DNA of 64,000 bases from Acorus gramineus. Taxonomy: Eukaryota > Streptophyta > Magnoliopsida > Acorales > Acoraceae. The DNA lies in assembly GCA_030737835.1 (NCBI GenBank), contig CM060853.1, positions 16,364,895 to 16,428,894 of the forward strand, given 5' to 3'. The position numbers and the translations under genes are program-made. The notes below the pieces were generated by a model. That model did not search any database, had not been told where the DNA came from, and saw only the letters and a list, made by a program, of their open reading frames with translations. Shown here piece by piece: positions 24,982-36,386 of the stretch. How positions within the stretch are numbered: the first letter of the stretch is position 1; each line of letters opens with the position of its first letter.

Positions 24982-25090
24982 CTAGAGGGGAGCGAGCAAG
25001 GCGCGTGGAAGCCACGCACGCGCACGCGCAAGCTCTCGCGTTCGAATTTGCGCCGAAAACGTTAGCGCGCGTGTCGCGCACGCGACGGCG
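24982..25090. other. isolated CpG-rich patch
   Basis: Within AT-rich surroundings this stretch carries many CG dinucleotides, including ACGCACGCGCACGCGC and GCGCGCGTGTCGCGCACGCG. A minus-strand frame of about 113 codons (25323-24982) spans it but has no recognisable motif. It could be an unmethylated regulatory patch, a decayed gene end or part of an unknown repeat. Confidence 0.4.
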
Positions 25091-26538
25091 AAGTCGTTGG
25101 CCTTCGATTTGGACCCTATCGGATGGGTCCACTGATTTGAAGGTCTAAACTGTCCGAGGACCGCAAGTCTGATCAATGGATCTGTGAGGACCAGATTATC
25201 CAATCCAATAGTTTCAAAGGGCTTGGGGGGAAGATTTTGGGATCCAATCAGGGTCTCATTATTAGTTGTCGGGACTGAAAATTGTACACTCGTATTGTGG
25301 GATTTGAGGAGGGTTTTAAACAATTGTAAGTACTTTCATTAGGGGATTGAGTAATGATGGAAACACTTATTTATCTCGTTTATCTCCAAACTCCTATAGA
25401 TAGCCCCATTATCATCCAAAATGTCACCCTATGTATTTTGAATGATAATGATCTTATTCAAAGACACATTTAATTTTTATTTTTCCTAAATATTGAAAGA
25501 CACAATTTTTTCTTTTTCAAAAATATATATATTTTAAAAAAAGATAAACTGCAATTTTTCTAAATAAAAAGTCAAGCGTATGGAGAATGATGTATCTACA
25601 AAAATGTTCCAACACTTGTGATTTAAAAATAATTTATATTCGATCTATGGACTACTTTAATATAATTAGTTCATCTACGTTAAATTATATATAAAGCCTA
25701 TTAGATTACTTTGCTTGCAGGTAGAAACACTTGTAAAATATCATGCATAAAAAAAATGAGACTGTCTTTTGATTCATGAATGACACATAATGGATTGTTT
25801 TTGTGGGAGAATTTATTTTGAATGTTTTTTGTTATAAAAAAGTGAATGACTCCACACCGAGTAAAAAATAATGGGATGAGAGACAACTAGGTTTTGATTA
25901 TCATAGGAATTAATTTTCTTTTGTAGATGTCTAAATTCTAATGACCAAGTTTAGGTCAACTTTGCAGGTTGAATCATGTTTTAAACACAAAATCCAAACC
26001 TAAACCATGTATTACAATGGGTGGGTCAGGGCAGATTTAAAATCCAAACCCACCCTCACATGGTCGGATTGGGTTAGATTACCAATAAAATCCATCCCAT
26101 TATCGTCCCAGGATCCACACCCTTATTCTAGTAAGTGACTGGATGAAGTGAATCTCTAACTGATCAGGCCTCAAGTAGAATTACTTAACATAAAACAGTT
26201 CCACAAAACAAAACAAAAACGACAAGGAAAAGATTCCCACCACAAAATAAAAATAAAAATAAATTAATAATGTTCTAGTCTAACTCACATGTCAATGTGT
26301 ACATTCCACACTAATAAAAAAAAAATGTGTCCAGTTTAATACCAATTCATACAACCACCAACCAAATCCCACCAATGAGATACGGGTCTGAGCCAATATG
26401 GGTAGTTTTTAATAGGTGTGGCTTTGTCCTGTGACCACCCCCAAAAGGCAACAATATTTGGATGCTGAATAGAAAGAAGATAGGAAGAGCCAGGATTGCC
26501 ATCAAGCACGATTTTAATAACTCAAATTGCTGCCACAC
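25091..26538. other. intergenic; decayed hAT-like patch at 25960-26130; 3' flank of the next gene
   Basis: At 25960-26130 the AACCC/GGGTT-type units seen in the hAT MITEs recur (GGGTGGGTCAGGGC, AAACCCACCCTCACATGG), with a TAAGGGTGTGGATCC-like right end in reverse complement. No matching left end or target duplication was found. The last 200 bp are the likely 3' UTR of the minus-strand gene ending at 26539. Confidence 0.4.
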
Positions 26539-29500
26539 TTAAGGCTTAGTTTTTTTGGTCGAACAGCTGAGCCGGAAACGGTGTACTTTGATTCTCCCGT
26601 TTAGCGCGAGCGCCAAAACATCGAGTTCCTCCACGAACCAGAGCTCCGATACGGTCGCCTGGCAAAGAACATGAGCTTGTTAGTTCAGACTTGCACTCAC
26701 AACTGATGATGTGCAGAAATGCGTACCTAACCGGGGACACTAACTCTTAAAAAATCAACTGAGTGGTATGGAGTTAGAGATATAGGTGTGTCAGAAAATG
26801 GGTTGGAAAGAAGGTTTTTTTTCAATTAAATCAACTTTTGAAAACAACTTTTCAAGAAGCACACTTTTTTTAGATTCCTCAAAATCTGTTTTTTTAATAT
26901 ACAATTTAAAGTGGTTTTTTTTTTGCTTCATCAAAAATTAAGACAGTTGGGAATATTTGGAAACAAGTTCCAATTAAGTATAATTCCCGCAAAATTAGAA
27001 TCTTCATAAGCTGTCTAAATCTGTTTTGAAATGCTGCCATAAGCATGAACTCAAACCTATGGAGCTCCAGATCAGACACAGAGAGAGAGACATTACTTTT
27101 AAGTATGCTACAAGAAAAACTACCTCAAAACCACGGATCATGCTGTTGAGACGCGTGACCAGTTCATAGAAGAATTGGACTTCATTTATTTGCTTTTGCA
27201 TCTCCTGGTCATGAGTAAGACAAAAGTCCATTAAGTAATCATCAAGACGGAAAAAAAAAACAGTCCATTTGAGTTATGGGGTTGTGGAATTTCTACGAAA
27301 AGGGGTATAGTCGTATAGATGAAAAAGGCTTAGCCACATATTCCTTTGCCTAAGGCTTAGCCACATGTTGATTGACAAAATCACCAGTAATATCAAACAC
27401 ATTAATATTTAGTTTACCCTTTAGTGTTGAAGTGTTCAAATTTTTGTGTAAATCCATTTGGTCAATAACCCACCAAAGTTTTCTAAGATGCCAGGCAAGC
27501 CTAGGCGGTGACCATCCGCTTAGGGCGGCTAGGTGTGCCTACGCGACACTTGATTACATATGTATGCTATAAGATGAAAAATTGTATTAATATTAAGTCT
27601 CTAATTATTCATGCTTCGTTTTTTCTACAAATGAAACTGAGATGAAACTGTTATGTTCATAAATGAAAAGTATAAGGTTAGAATGCAAAGTGGATCAGGG
27701 AAAGGGAAAACAAACCTACCATCTAGCTATTACTTCTGCATGATGTTACTTCCTCTATTGTTGTGGCTTATTGGACAATAAAAAAGAGAAAATCAATACA
27801 TTATTGGTCATGTCCCATATATATGACTATTAAAATTGTTTGATCATATTTTATACGGGTGTTTTGACTTTCTTGGTCATAAGTCAATGATTGATATTGA
27901 AAAAGTTTATTTTTAGTTAGATTAGGTTTTTAATCAAAACAATTAGTTTAGATATCTATTTATTGTTTTTTTTTAAGTAAAGGTAGACAAATGCTACTCT
28001 GATTTGCATTAATTAATTAAAGATACTTCGCTTGAATTGAGGTGAGATAATCCAGAAGCATGCAAAACATACAAAGAGGGGATATGCCCCCACATCCACC
28101 CCCTTCAAGTAGAGGAGACTACTCCGGTGAGGATGGACACAGCCAGTCCGCGCACTTACTCCTCAATGAGTAGCAAACCACACCTGAAATAGATCACTTT
28201 GGCCCTCGCAATGTGGAGACCCCACACCTTGATGAAGCCTATGGGAGTGCGCCACAGGCTTTCAAAATGAAAACTGCTTCCCTTGAATAGAATATCGTTT
28301 CTTGTCAACCAAATTGCCCACCCACCCACAAGTATGACCGTTTTAAGTATCTTCGCTCTGATGCTCTTGTCGCCCTCTTGATGATAGATTTGCTTTGAGT
28401 GCCAGATTTCCTTGATATTTTGAAAACCTAAGCTCAGGCCTGTCATCACCCGGAGCATTACCCACAACTACACCGAGGCCAAGCAGAGACATAATAATTG
28501 ATCCATCAATTCCTCCTCGGGCTGGCATACGGAGCGTTTTGTTGAGGCCACCAGACCACTTAAATTGGTACACCTTGGTAAGGATTCATCCCTGAAAAAT
28601 AGCCACATGATGCCTATCACTTTTGAGGGCATTTTTTGGACACCAAATCTCTTTCCACTTCTCCATCTGCTCGTTCGGCTGCATGCTCGCTCTCCATGGG
28701 CCATAACCACGGTTAACTGTATAACTAACCTCTGGCTTGAAATCCCAGCATGCCCTGTCCGCAATTCCCCACACAGGTTGGACCTGGCCAAGACAGGCCA
28801 CACATCTGGCTGATCGATCTCTGAATCTCAAGTTTCGGCGTAATCAAATATCCCACGTAGCTATGTCTGTACACCAAAATTTCTCCATCTTCCCCTCCAC
28901 TTGACAAGCAAACCTATGAATCTCCAGGAACTCGATACTCAGCGATTGTTGACCACACCATTTGTCCAACCAAAAATTTATGGAGCATCAGTCACCGAAG
29001 CTTCCACAAGATTGAAATGAAGAACTCCTCCCCAGGGACAAATGAACCCTTGCATAAGGCCATAGCGTTTCGCATGAGCACCATAAGGTGCCCCATGTCT
29101 GTTGCACCCACGTATCTATCTTTGAAAACTCTGGCCCATGTTGTATTGGGGTTTGTAAGCCATTTCCAAGTTCATCTGGCAAGAAGCGTCTTGTTCATGT
29201 CTCAAAGGTTTAAGACCCCGAGCCCACCCAAATTATTCCATTGGCATACCACACTCCATTTCACCGCACTCCATTTTTATGTTGTTTTAATTAAATCCTA
29301 GTTATTTATTTGTTTCAATCTCAGTCGTTCATAATAAATGAGCCACGTTCGGAGACAACTATGTAACCCACACATGTGAATCTCAAATAATTTCCATATG
29401 TGTGGATGCCATTTTATAGAAAGACGTGATGGTTTTTTCTCTCTATTGAGAGGTTTTGTCGAGATCTGCCCATATCATGATCAAAACCAATCAGAAGTTA

Positions 29501-32500
29501 ATAGAGACCAATATTTGTTGGTTACCATGTTTCAATGTAACATGCTGTCCGCATGTGCAGTTGGGGTCCAAAAGGTATATGCAGTCGCATGTATCTAGCA
29601 TGCGGTCGACATTGACGAGCCCATTCGAACAATCATAATTTTATTTTTTTTAAACTGTCGTTTGAACACCATTCAAATGGAGTTTAGACGTTCGAATGAC
29701 GTTCGAACAGAGTTTGTTCCAAGAGCGCTAATTTTTTAGACGTTTGAACTACCGTTTGAATACTAGTCGAATGGCAATCAGGCTGTTGGAAAGGTCTACT
29801 ATAAAACCGAAAAAAATACGGCATGTACATGCATGGTACATGTCAAATCATATGCCCCGGGCCTCCAAAATTGCACGTCCGGTTGCACATGCCTTAGATC
29901 TATGGCTGGTTACATAGCTCAATCTTATGCAACCAAGGAGCAATTCTCTAACTCCCATTGAAACTATAGACGAGGAAGAATGAATATTTTAACATAAGGT
30001 CAACCCTCATCTATTAAGGCAATCCATTAGCCAAGAAAAACTTAAACATAAAATAAAATTTGCCCAATGTAGCATATATCTCTCAATGCCTTGTCTAGTA
30101 AAGTAATCTTACATAATTGATATGTGAACACATTTCAATATTCTTCTGATAACACTTTTTATTTTCAAAGTTCCATTTATATTTTCCCATAAAAAAACAT
30201 TAGAAAAGTCATCTACAATGCTCTAAAAGACAGAAGTCTGGTCACTATATACCCAAAATCATGTCTTAGAAAAAGGAATAGATTATCACTCTCTCCACTG
30301 ACTAGGGTTAGAGCTCGATCCAGATCCACATCAGGTTGAAGCATTTTAAGGCTAAGCTCTCCAGGTTGACAACATTTTCTCACTAGTCCTCATCAAACAA
30401 CCCAGAGTTATAATGCTTCGAATGTTACCATGATCACCGGATCAGATCCATGTCATCCATAGTCCAAGGTTCTTATTGGAAACAAGCCCAATTAGGTATT
30501 TAGGTTCATGGAAAGTTTGTACCAACTTAAGAACGTACCACTGGATATTGTTGATCTGATAAGCAGGTACTGACAATATCCCATATATACAATGTCAGGT
30601 ATAATTGGATCCAATATGGAATCTGTACTAAAGCCTGATATAAGGGATGCATAAACTATAAATTACTTGCAATTTCAAGAAGAAAATTTTATATCGGTTA
30701 ACTTGCCCAACATTTACATAACCCAAATATATTTCAAATTTTAAGCTCTTACTTCCATGTGGAATCATCCACAGAGCTATGTTCAAAAGAGTTCAAGTTG
30801 GGAATGCTACCTCCGCCTGTTTGCCCCAATTTTACGGAAAATTCTTTCGAATAATAACTAACAAACAGGTGGGTAAGTTAGCGCCATGACTCGAACCCAA
30901 GACCTACCCTTAACACAGGTAAGCCCTGAGCCGTTGTACTATGACCACTGGGGACAAATAAAAATCAATTTAACCTTCAAATGCAATGATTGTTATGATG
31001 AGTCCAATAGCCCCAATTGACACAATTTGACATGATGATCTTGGCAGGCAATTGCACTTATTGAATTGTTGGATTACGTAGAACAGTCATGTTATGGACA
31101 CATCACTCAAGAAATCTGAAAGACCAATTCCTTCTATGTTCTCATACTAAATGAAAATAAATCACCCAAGAAGAGTTGTTCATCTCTCGTTGCTCACAGA
31201 TTAGCATGCTAACCTTCATGGTTAAAATGAACCAGAGGGTTCATCATTGTCAATCCAATGGTATGCTTATTTTAAGCAGAAATTAACACTACACTCAGAT
31301 ACTCTATCAGTTTCTATCATACCTTTTACAAGCCACCAATAAAAGAGGGAAAGCAGATGAGTGCATCGAATTTTATACTGATCTTAAATATCAATGAGCT
31401 GTTAGAATATGATTTATATGTGGAAAAATATTTGTGCAAAACATTTCAACTGGTGTGCGGGATTGGCTATCAAAGACTTCTCATGATGATATAAATTGGG
31501 TATTCCAACATATTTTAGGTCAAAATGGATAAAAACAGAAAGTCATTCACACTACCTCAGGGGGAATATTTGGGTGCCCTAACAGCCTTGCAAAGGAAGT
31601 ATGAAGCATGACAGGATCATACTGCAAAATAAGCACCGGACTTGAGAACAATAAGAACAACAGCCCTACAACAATCATGAGAGAGAGTGAGAGAGAGAGA
31701 GAGAGAGAGATTGTCTCACAAATTGTTTCTGAGGAGCATGGGGAAGAGCATCTCTCAATTTTGCACGAATTATTAAGGGATCTGTACCAGATATCACCTA
31801 GCAATCAAAAAGTAAAATGTTGATATTAGCTCCAGGAATACAAGACCAAATATCCTCTAATTACAGCAATGCATAAAAATATTACCCAAACTATGAAAGT
31901 TAAATGTGAAAACTCACCAAAGATGGATGGAGAAAAGATAATTATTGAATGGGAATAGGATTGCTTACAAAAGCGTACACGAGAATAGCAACAACATTAA
32001 TTACTGCTGTAGAAATTGATTCCTGTTTCCAGATTCTATTTGCATTTCATATATATGATGATCGAAACCCTTCAAACCATCTAAGGACCAATATTCAATC
32101 CATCCAGCTCTTCACAGACCACACAAAAGTTGTATAAAAATGGATGTTAAAAGTTGGTCCATTTTATGCATGGCTACTTAATGGCTTCTCAGGGAATAGA
32201 TATAATGAACAGCGTGAAGATTTTAAATTATTATTATGTAATTAAATTCACAGGTTTGGTGCAGAATGAGCAGGCCATGCACAGTGAAACCTCGGCCAAT
32301 TGGGGAAAAACATCATATCACTTCAGTCATTAAAAGGTGCATTGATCCATATGGGGAAATAACCTGCCAACATCCTAAAAGCACACCAGTTGGAGTGAAA
32401 ATCACTCTATCCAACACGATCTTGAGGGGACAAAATGCTTCTGCAACAGCTTTAATAGCATCTGCCTCAGCTTCAATCTCATGAAACAAGGAGATATCAA

Positions 32501-35479
32501 TAAAATGAAGACCAGGGATCTGGTGAAAGATACCATTAAGACATTCAGAAATTTGAAATACCTCATCTTCAGTTGCAGGAACAGAAGCGAGATGATGTGA
32601 AGCATGAAACATACTGAAGTGATATAAACTCGTATTCTGGAACCAAATTACTATCAAGAAAAGGGCAATTGATTGTCATAACTTTGTTTGTTTCAAGAGT
32701 TGAAAATGAAAGAGAAGGGAAATTTGAAAATAAAACCTCACCATTATCAAAGTATGGAAGAAACACACTCCTTACAGCCTGCCTGCAGCAAGCCATGAAA
32801 AGTGTGCAAATGTGACCCAAGCATCCTTATTAGGGAAAAGTAATAGAAAATAATCAAAATGGATTTTACTTTCAACACTATAAAGACATTGTAAAATGAG
32901 ACCAGTGAAGATATAGTGTGGAAAATGTTTGCAACTACGTGGATAGAAGAAAAAATAACTAAGCAATAGCTAAAGAAATCTTTTTTTTAAAAAAAAGAAG
33001 CACCTGATGCATTGTGGAAGTAGCTCTATTTGATGAACTTGTGGTCCATCCGTCCATCTCACTATGCTCATTTTTATAGTAAAGAAAATAACAAGCATTA
33101 TGACTTTTAGCTAAGTGTAATTTGAAGAGGCAACATGGAAGATGTCTGAAGAAGCATAGAATGGTAATTTATAAACTTAAGGCATAAAATCATTAAACCT
33201 AAGATGAGTTCTATGATTAAATATTTTTTCTGTTATTACATATGGAATAAATTGCTTTATGCAGGAATACAAGGTATAATATTCAAATCAGCACAGCTTT
33301 GACATGAATGGTAAATAAATATCTGAAGGATCATTTTGCAGTTATGAATACAACAAACCAAGCTTGTTTATTGTTTTTATGAGGAAGTTCCTGTCTCCGC
33401 ATTCTGGTTGTAGAAATGAATATTCTTCTATCTATATTGGACTTCTATTTTCTAACATACATCATATTATAAGCAAGTGGATTTGAGGAGTGTTCACATT
33501 ACCTATCATTCAAACGAGTAAATCAGTCTCGGGAGCAATGGGTAAGAGAATTAACTTGGAGGTTGTTATATAAAGATGGAAAGTTTTATATATTTCTCAT
33601 CATTAGTTTTGGGGCCTTTTCTTAACTTCTTCTCCTCCTTTGTTTTCCATTCCTCATGCTTGTTACGAATATAAACTTCTTATCTACCATAGGTGTCTTC
33701 CAATTTTAACAATATTTGGGATATTCCCACCTTTAGTAAAAAAAAAAAAAAAGAGCACCTATTGCTATGTGGAACAGAACAACCTCAAAGTGCCTGAAGA
33801 AAAAGGTTTGTTAGACACTGAACAAAATGGATTCAATTATTTTGAGCCAATAAATATGATAATTCATGATTCAACAATGAAAGCAGAGAAAGGAAAAGGT
33901 AAAACCATGATCAAATGCGTACAATTAGAGCTTGCAGTATCACGATCATGGATCCTCTCAAATGCAAACCAATCTTATTCTTTTTATCTAGATGTAAATG
34001 TGATCTGACATGCACATAACACCAAACCATCAGTCTCCTTGTTGTTATGATTCTATACTTCATACATCAACATAACCAACTTTTTTGACATTCCAAAACT
34101 GGCTTCACAAGACGAATTTCCTTCTAAATGCCACTCCAAGATCATTCTCATTCTCCCAACTACACGCATTCAATTCTCTTTAAACTTTCACCTCCTCTCC
34201 CCAACATCATCAATCCTGACTTGGTCAGTCTCCCCCACCAGCATTGTTCTTGTGATCCCCACATATGACACTTAAACAAACTGAAGTGTTCATTATGTTC
34301 TCCTTCTCCCATTAATCTAAGGCCCTGTTTGGATGTGGGTTTCCTAACTCCGGATTCAACAAACGCGGCATTTGAGACCGGGGTGTCGAATGTGACGCGT
34401 TTTCACCACTAAACATAAACAAAAAAACTTATTTGGCACCAATATGTGCATTTAGCTTATGGAAATGTGTAGATTACGATAATGCCCCTCCTGACATTAG
34501 TTGTAAAAGAGAGGTAACAAAAAAGGAGGGACATAATGGTAAATTACACACCAAATAGACTGTGTTGTGGCTCCAGATTATGTGAGGTGGTGTTTTAGAG
34601 TGTTTCGAAATGCTACATTTTTACACGTTAAACGCCAGATGGGTATTTTCGTTTACGAATTCCGGAGACCGTTTGGATGTGAGTTTCGCGTTTTCACCGA
34701 TTCCACAACGCCGATGCTGCTCAAACTCACATCCAAATGGTGCCTAAACCCAAATATCACTAGATTCACTACCCCTACGCTTCCTCTAATCAATCTATAA
34801 TCAAAAGTAACTTGTTTTCTCTCCTAAAAAGCTTTCCTTGTTCTTTATCCTTGAAGCTTCATGATCATTTACAATTTCAAAAGCGCTAAATAATTCAAAA
34901 TCCAAATACAACAAAATCATCCACGACAAACATCACAACAAAGATACAAAGTAAAGCTTACGATATCGGGACCGAAAAATCCGTACTCAAGTGCAACACC
35001 GTCGCCCGCACCGGAGGATCGGCGACCTGCGCCAACACAACGGGTCAGTCCAGGTGAATTCTGGAGACGAGCAGGGGCAAATCCAGAAACTCACCTTCAA
35101 CACAGGAGCGATCGAACCATTCTTGACGGAGAAGATATCAGAGAGCGACAGAGACTGAGAGGTCTCCCCTCCCCCGAGAAACACCGCCCCCTGCTCTTCC
35201 AGGTCCCTCTCCATCTTATCGTACAATCTCGACCGTTGATCCTCCCCCGGCATCCCGGACCCTGGGCCAAAGAACGCAATCCAACGGTCCAGGTAAACCG
35301 AAACTAGGGTTCCTCGCGAGGGACGGTTTGAGCGAGAGACACTCACCTGGACCAGGAGGGGGAAGTCGCCGGGCGTTTCGGCTCGCCATTTCGAAGAGCG
35401 AGAGGAAGAGTATCGCGGACGAGATCCAGATCAGGGCGACCGTTCGGCAGTGGATCCAGAAAGCTCTAACCCTAGCCAT
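26539..35479 (-). CDS. membrane-anchored protein, probable 2H-phosphoesterase relative
   Basis: Nine minus-strand exons join in frame to 356 residues: 35479-35347, 35303-35095, 35026-34962, 32782-32737, 32636-32364, 31797-31720, 31621-31556, 27204-27124, 26658-26539. Residues 12-30 (VALIWISSAILFLSLF core) form one hydrophobic segment after a basic N-terminus, so it is a signal anchor. Two H-x-S motifs follow: YHFSM (H157) and LHTSF (H275). Between and after them lie strand-like GLHFIDISLF, VIFTPTGVLLGCWQ and ELWFVEELDVLALALNG. Paired H-x-S/T motifs in such a frame characterise 2H phosphoesterases (LigT, AKAP7 and cyclic phosphodiesterase-like), which cleave 2',3'-cyclic phosphates or related bonds. 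The family is inferred, not matched to a named gene. The weakest joint is the exon 4 donor (GAG-GTTTTA). Exons 8-9 are separated from exon 7 by a 4.4-kb intron. Confidence 0.78.
27966..29245 (-). mobile_element. 5'-truncated LINE in intron 7 of the 2H-like gene
   Basis: Read on the minus strand, the fragment begins GGLGVLNL, continues to a GRILTK region of the zf-RVT domain, then WAIWLTRNDILFKG, a typical end of plant LINE ORF2. Stops and several frameshifts break it. The 3' end runs into AAAAAAAAA on the minus strand (27967-27975). It has the same orientation as the host gene. A target duplication is not certain: TATTTATTG on one side and TATTTATTTG near 29305 on the other are suggestive only. 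Confidence 0.72.
29625..29775. repeat. cluster of TTCGAA/GTTTGAAC-type words
   Basis: CATTCGAACA, CGTTTGAACA, CATTCAAATGGAGTTTAGAC, CGTTCGAATG, CGTTCGAACAGAG, CGTTTGAACTACCGTTTGAA and GTCGAATGG follow each other within 150 bp. It is a short degenerate repeat array of unknown origin inside intron 7 of the 2H-like gene. Confidence 0.5.
30785..30960 (-). mobile_element. tRNA-derived SINE in intron 7 of the 2H-like gene
   Basis: On the minus strand the head reads GTGGTCATAGTACAACGG, with a box-A match (TAGTACAACGG), and about 40 bp later GGTTCGAGTCA, a near-perfect pol III box B. These are the two internal promoter elements of tRNA-derived SINEs. The body after box B matches 18355-18440, which establishes a dispersed family. 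The 3' end is not sharply defined. Confidence 0.72.
31681..31710. repeat. (GA)n microsatellite in intron 6 of the 2H-like gene
   Basis: About 15 GA-type units, with one interruption, sit 9 bp inside the exon 6 donor of the minus-strand gene. In the transcript this is a CU tract within a 98-nt intron. Confidence 0.9.
34321..34744. mobile_element. Tourist/PIF-Harbinger-type MITE with TAA duplication
   Basis: The left end is GGCCCTGTTTGGATGTG, and the right end in reverse complement is GGCACCATTTGGATGTG. TAA flanks both sides (34318-34320 and 34745-34747). TAA duplication with GGC-starting inverted ends fits PIF/Harbinger Tourist-like MITEs. The last 80 bp contain a second inward copy of the end (GTTTGGATGTGAGTTTCGCG), so the right half is internally palindromic. 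It lies in intron 3 of the 2H-like gene. Confidence 0.78.
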
Positions 35480-35745
35480 GGATTCTCATCGCCTGATCGG
35501 ATCCCCTGCGCGCGAATATCGAGGCGCTTCCCGGCCTGGATATCCGTGCAACCATACCGAAATAGAGCTTGGTTTGGTATTTTCGTAATATGTTGTGACA
35601 TTGAGAGGGGTGTTTTTGCTTTTTAGTACGTCATCGTGCCTGGAATTATCTGGGGAGGTGTTTTCGATGATTGTTAATCATGTACGCGTGTCAGGAGTAT
35701 GTCTGTGGGCCAGTATGGGCCAGGCCCAGTTCATAAAATTTAAAT
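35480..35745 (-). promoter_or_regulatory. upstream region of the 2H-like gene with Site II (TGGGCC/GGCCCA) motifs
   Basis: About 220-250 bp upstream of the start codon the sequence has TGGGCC twice and GGCCCA once within 25 bp (35706-35729). Such Site II elements are typical of plant housekeeping promoters and are bound by class I TCP proteins. A near-copy of 35679-35741 is at 42996-43059. Confidence 0.5.
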
Positions 35746-36037
35746 AAAAAATGTTAGACTTAGTTATATTCACTAATAAAAACTTAGACATCATGTGTTT
35801 TCATTTTTTTTTAAATAGTAAACATCATCTAATAAAGTACATGTTTTGATAAAAAAATGTATATCGATCCATTTTGAGTTGAATGAACCCATTTTTAATA
35901 AATGTAAAAAATTATTTAATGTAATATATACAACATCTAACAAAGTATATACTTCACTGCATTTCACGTGGTATATAGGACTGTGTTTTGGACTGAGAAA
36001 AAAACTGAGTGTAATAGCACTCAATTGAAATGAGTGT

Positions 36038-36308
36038 TGTTACACTTGATTCTTTTTCCAGCCCCAATTCCAGCTCTACATGCATTGATAGAATATTAAC
36101 GAAACATATACTCATATTATAGAGGTATATGTACCGATAAATTTTTTAACATTTTCTATAAATGCATCTATGCCATTCATTGTAGCATATGCTTCATTTT
36201 TTATAAAAACATGTACCTCATTAGATGAGGTATATAATTTTTAAAAAATTCAAAACATGTGTAGACTGAAATTAGGACTAGAAATAGGAATGTACTTAAC
36301 ATTATCCA
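36038..36308. mobile_element. MITE of the TGTTAC-ended family, copy A
   Basis: It begins TGTTACAC and ends TTAACATTATCC. Its body matches the reverse complement of 42712-42972 throughout, for example CATTTTCTATAAATGCATC and AAAACATGTACCT. Homology stops at the same ends in both copies, so it is a mobile unit. The superfamily is unknown. The regions 35745-36030 and 36960-37215 look like more decayed relatives. Confidence 0.6.
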
Positions 36309-36386
36309 ATTGAAATAGCAAGGTGTTTTCGTTAGTCATCAACTCTTGCCACAGCGAAGGGATATATCTCGCTCAAGCAGCTCAGC

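Noticed and set aside
24982-25323. Minus-strand 113-codon frame across the CpG patch
   Set aside because: It has no recognisable domain and no splice partner, and half of it is composition-driven. It is kept only as a CpG-rich feature.
30880-30960. Possible tRNA gene on the minus strand
   Set aside because: Box A and box B are present, but no cloverleaf stems could be paired and the body continues as a repeated SINE.
32569-32737. Read-through of exon 4 of the 2H-like gene through FSNFPSLSFSTLETNK
   Set aside because: This frame stops soon and would bypass the HFS motif. A donor at 32736 and the TTCCAG acceptor before 32636 keep the downstream frame.
33640-34008. Plus-strand 122-codon frame
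   Set aside because: It lies in intron 3 of the minus-strand gene and is broken up by a poly-A run encoding KKKKK; it has no motif.
34567-34800. Plus-strand 77-codon frame
   Set aside because: It falls mostly inside the Tourist-like MITE in intron 3 of the 2H-like gene.
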